A stretch of DNA of 64,000 bases from Eutreptiella sp. 'Long Island Sound 2002' (Eukaryota; Euglenozoa; Euglenophyceae; Eutreptiales; Eutreptiaceae): assembly GCA_964036045.1 (NCBI GenBank), contig OZ038378.1:57325408-57389407 (forward strand). The letters run 5' to 3'. The notes beneath the pieces were generated by a model. The model was not told the origin of the DNA. It saw only the letters and a program-made list of their open reading frames with translations, and did no database searches. Within the stretch, counting starts at the first letter, position 1, and every line of letters begins with the position of its first letter. Both the position numbers and the translations under genes were made by a program. Shown piece by piece: positions 61,940-64,000 of the stretch.

Positions 61940-64000
61940 AATCAAGACTGAATATTGGGACCGAGCTGGTGGGGGAGGGAACATTAGATATGAATGGTGA
62001 GGGACATCAAGAATGATTCACACATTGATGGCTCTTGACAAAGTGAAATGCACCTGAACCCCATCACCACGAGGCCCACTTTCAAGGCTTTTTGGACTTC
62101 TCAGGGGCCAAAATGCCCCAAAATGGGCTCAAAATGCGCTCATTTCACCCTTTTGTGCACCCCAAATGGTCGACGATGAGTTTTGGAAAAATGTGTTTGT
62201 GACCCATTTTTGACCCATTTTTGGTCCCAAAACAACCCATTTTCAAGGCATTTTGGGATTTTTGGAGGACCCAAATGGGCCACCACAAGCTCAAAACAGT
62301 CCAAAAACACTTGTTTTAGCGTCGCACATGGTCTAGGATCATTTTTGCGGAAAGTCATATTTTTACCCCTTTCGGACCCTGTTGACCCATTTGGGTACCC
62401 ACCTGTTTGGGCTTGCAGCTTGCCACAACCTAGTGGGCCTAGGTATTGGGGTGTAGGCGTCTGTTTGGGCGATTGTGAGGGGTGGAGACCACAAAACGTG
62501 GGGGGTTGCGGGTGGAGTAGGTGCCCTCGGAATCGCATTTTGAGCCATGTAGCCAAACATATGGCCTATTCTTGGTTTGTGGCTGTCGGCAGTTGGAGCT
62601 TCTGGGGGCCTTTTTGGGCCGCTTCCGCGGCATATCATGGAGTTAGAGGGCCGCAAAGAGCTCGTTGACACGGGGAAGTCAAGCGGCACGTGGAGTGTAC
62701 CCACCGTTTCCCTTTGTTTGGCCGTTTTGAATGTGTTCCAGGGCATTTTTGGCCCAAAAATGGCTGTTTTTGGCCCTAAACTGCACTTTCTGAAACTGAG
62801 GTCCGCCACTTGCGAATCCCGTTCCCGGCCGCCACCGTGGAGTTTCTTGCTCAAACTTTGTGTGATTGTACTTCACACCCATAGGTATCATCCACCTAAA
62901 TTTCATCCGAATTTGAAGCACCACGACGGAAATCTGATTTTTACCCATTTCGCGCGTGCTGCTGCTTGCTGCTTGCTGCTTGCTGCTGCTGCTTCTAAAC
63001 CTGGTAGGTCCACCCTAGACACTAAAAAGGGTTATAAAACCAAGACTGGTTCCACCAACTCGGTGACCATACCATCACCCTAAACCTAACACGAACCTTT
63101 GCAGTGAACTATTTCAGCCATGGCAGCCATGTTGTTCAGGCTGAACAAGATCCCCCAAATTTCATTCATGGCTGCTTTTGCCACATCATTGCTCTCCATT
63201 TTGGACCCTAACAATCAAGACTGAATATTGGGACCGAGCTGGTGGGGGAGGGAACATCAGCTATGACTGGTGAGGGACATCAAGAATGATTCACACATTG
63301 ATGGCTCTTAACAAAGTGAAATTAGCTCGCAAGTGAACCCCATCACCACGAGGCCCACTTTCAAGGTTTTTTGGACTTCTGAGGGGCCAAAATGGGCTCA
63401 AAATAGGCTCAAAATGGGCTCATTTCACCCGTTTATGCACCCCAAATGGTCTAGGATGATTTTTGGAAAAATGCGTTTTTGACCCATTTTTGGCCCATTT
63501 TTGGTCCCAAAACAACCCATTTTCAAGGCATTTTGGGATTTTCAGAGGACCAAAATGGGCCACCACAAGCTCAAAACGGTGCAAAAACACTTGTTTTAGC
63601 GTCGCACATGGTGTAGGATCATTTTTGAGAAAGGTCATCTTTTTGCCCCTACTGGACCCTGGACCCTGTTGACCCATTTGGGCACCCACCTGTTTGGGCT
63701 TGAGCTTGCAGCTTGCCGCAGCCTAGTGGGCCTAGGTATTGGGGTCTAGGCGTCTGTTTGGGCAATTCTGAGGGAGCCAGGGAAACCACAAAAAGTGGGG
63801 GGTTGCGGGTGGAGTAGGTGCCCTCGGAATCGCATTTTGAGCCATGTAGCCAAAGATATGGCCTGTTCTTGGTTTGTGGCTGTTGGCATTTGCACCTTCT
63901 TGGGGGCTTTTTGGGCCATTTCCGGGACATATCATGGAGTTAGAGGGCCGCAAAGAGCTCGTTAACACGGGGAAGTCAAGCCGCACATGGAGTGTACCCA
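61940..64000. repeat. 1,273-bp tandem repeat, two units, second truncated by window end
   Basis: Units begin AATCAAGACTGAATATTGGG at 61940 and 63213. They share GATTCACACATTGATGGCTC, TTTTGGTCCCAAAACAACCC, GGCCTAGGTATTGGGG and TAGAGGGCCGCAAAGAGCTC. Similarity is high over most of the unit, with small indels. Conserved frames exist on both strands through the middle (VFLxRFELVVAHxGPxKIPKC-type on minus), but they are Phe/Asn/Pro-rich and look like low-complexity translation. Likely a satellite that continues beyond 64 kb. Confidence 0.85.

Noticed and set aside
62140-63689. Paired Phe/Pro/Asn-rich frames on both strands
   Set aside because: Both strands are open through TTTTGG/CCAAAA alternations of the 1,273-bp repeat; no domain and no start context.

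Overview
The window looks like nuclear DNA of a eukaryote, most likely a unicellular alga or other protist. It has GT-AG introns, an APE-type LINE, hAT-like and piggyBac-like DNA transposons, kilobase satellites and long G/C homopolymers, and no bacterial-style operons or rRNA. The only recognisable host coding is near the right end: one exon of a histidine-phosphatase (phosphoglycerate-mutase-like) protein at 58.6 kb, with a few weaker exon-like pieces around it. I do not claim a species.

Most of the window (about 3.4-57.4 kb) is two head-to-tail copies of one large, apparently composite mobile element of roughly 20 kb, with its genes on the minus strand. Read right to left in each copy there is: a terminal zone of repeated non-coding modules; gene A, a UPF1-like superfamily 1 helicase with repetitive N-terminal coding; a kilobase satellite array just behind gene A; and gene B, a very long protein. 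Gene B has a conserved N-terminal domain, an OTU-like cysteine-peptidase fold, a USP-like ubiquitin-peptidase fold (Cys box and His box), a Cys-rich stretch, and a hAT-type RNase-H transposase with a hATC dimerisation domain. Copy 1 also has a small gene C upstream of gene A. Genes A, B and C of copy 1 share a 5' module of about 110 bp.

Both copies are broken by nested insertions, and in several cases removing the insertion mentally rejoins the gene. Copy 1 (about 3.4-30.8 kb): an 8.75-kb LINE (4817-13570) lies in the transposase region, flanked by a 16-bp target duplication; a 695-bp MITE-like element (24866-25560) lies in the helicase, with an 8-bp duplication; a 20-21-bp minisatellite fills 19.75-22.66 kb. 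Copy 2 (about 32.0-57.4 kb): a 5.2-kb piggyBac-like transposon (34708-39919) with 12-bp inverted ends and an ATAT duplication lies in gene B; a 1.4-kb repeat-rich insertion sits at 44.3-45.7 kb; and the segment 46.19-52.62 kb, which carries a 5-kb satellite of 52-bp double-hairpin units, appears inverted and splits the helicase gene.

The piggyBac-like element carries a spliced multi-exon transposase gene. Several of its introns share the same sequence motifs (introner-like). The LINE has ORF1, then endonuclease, reverse transcriptase, RNase H and a CCHC knuckle, damaged by two in-frame stops and C-run frameshifts.

Left flank (1-3.4 kb): non-coding, tandem repeats and a pentamer microsatellite. 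Right flank (57.7-64 kb): host-like exons, a duplicated 200-bp segment, and a 1.27-kb tandem repeat running off the window end. All assignments are from reading the sequence and motif memory; no database search was run.
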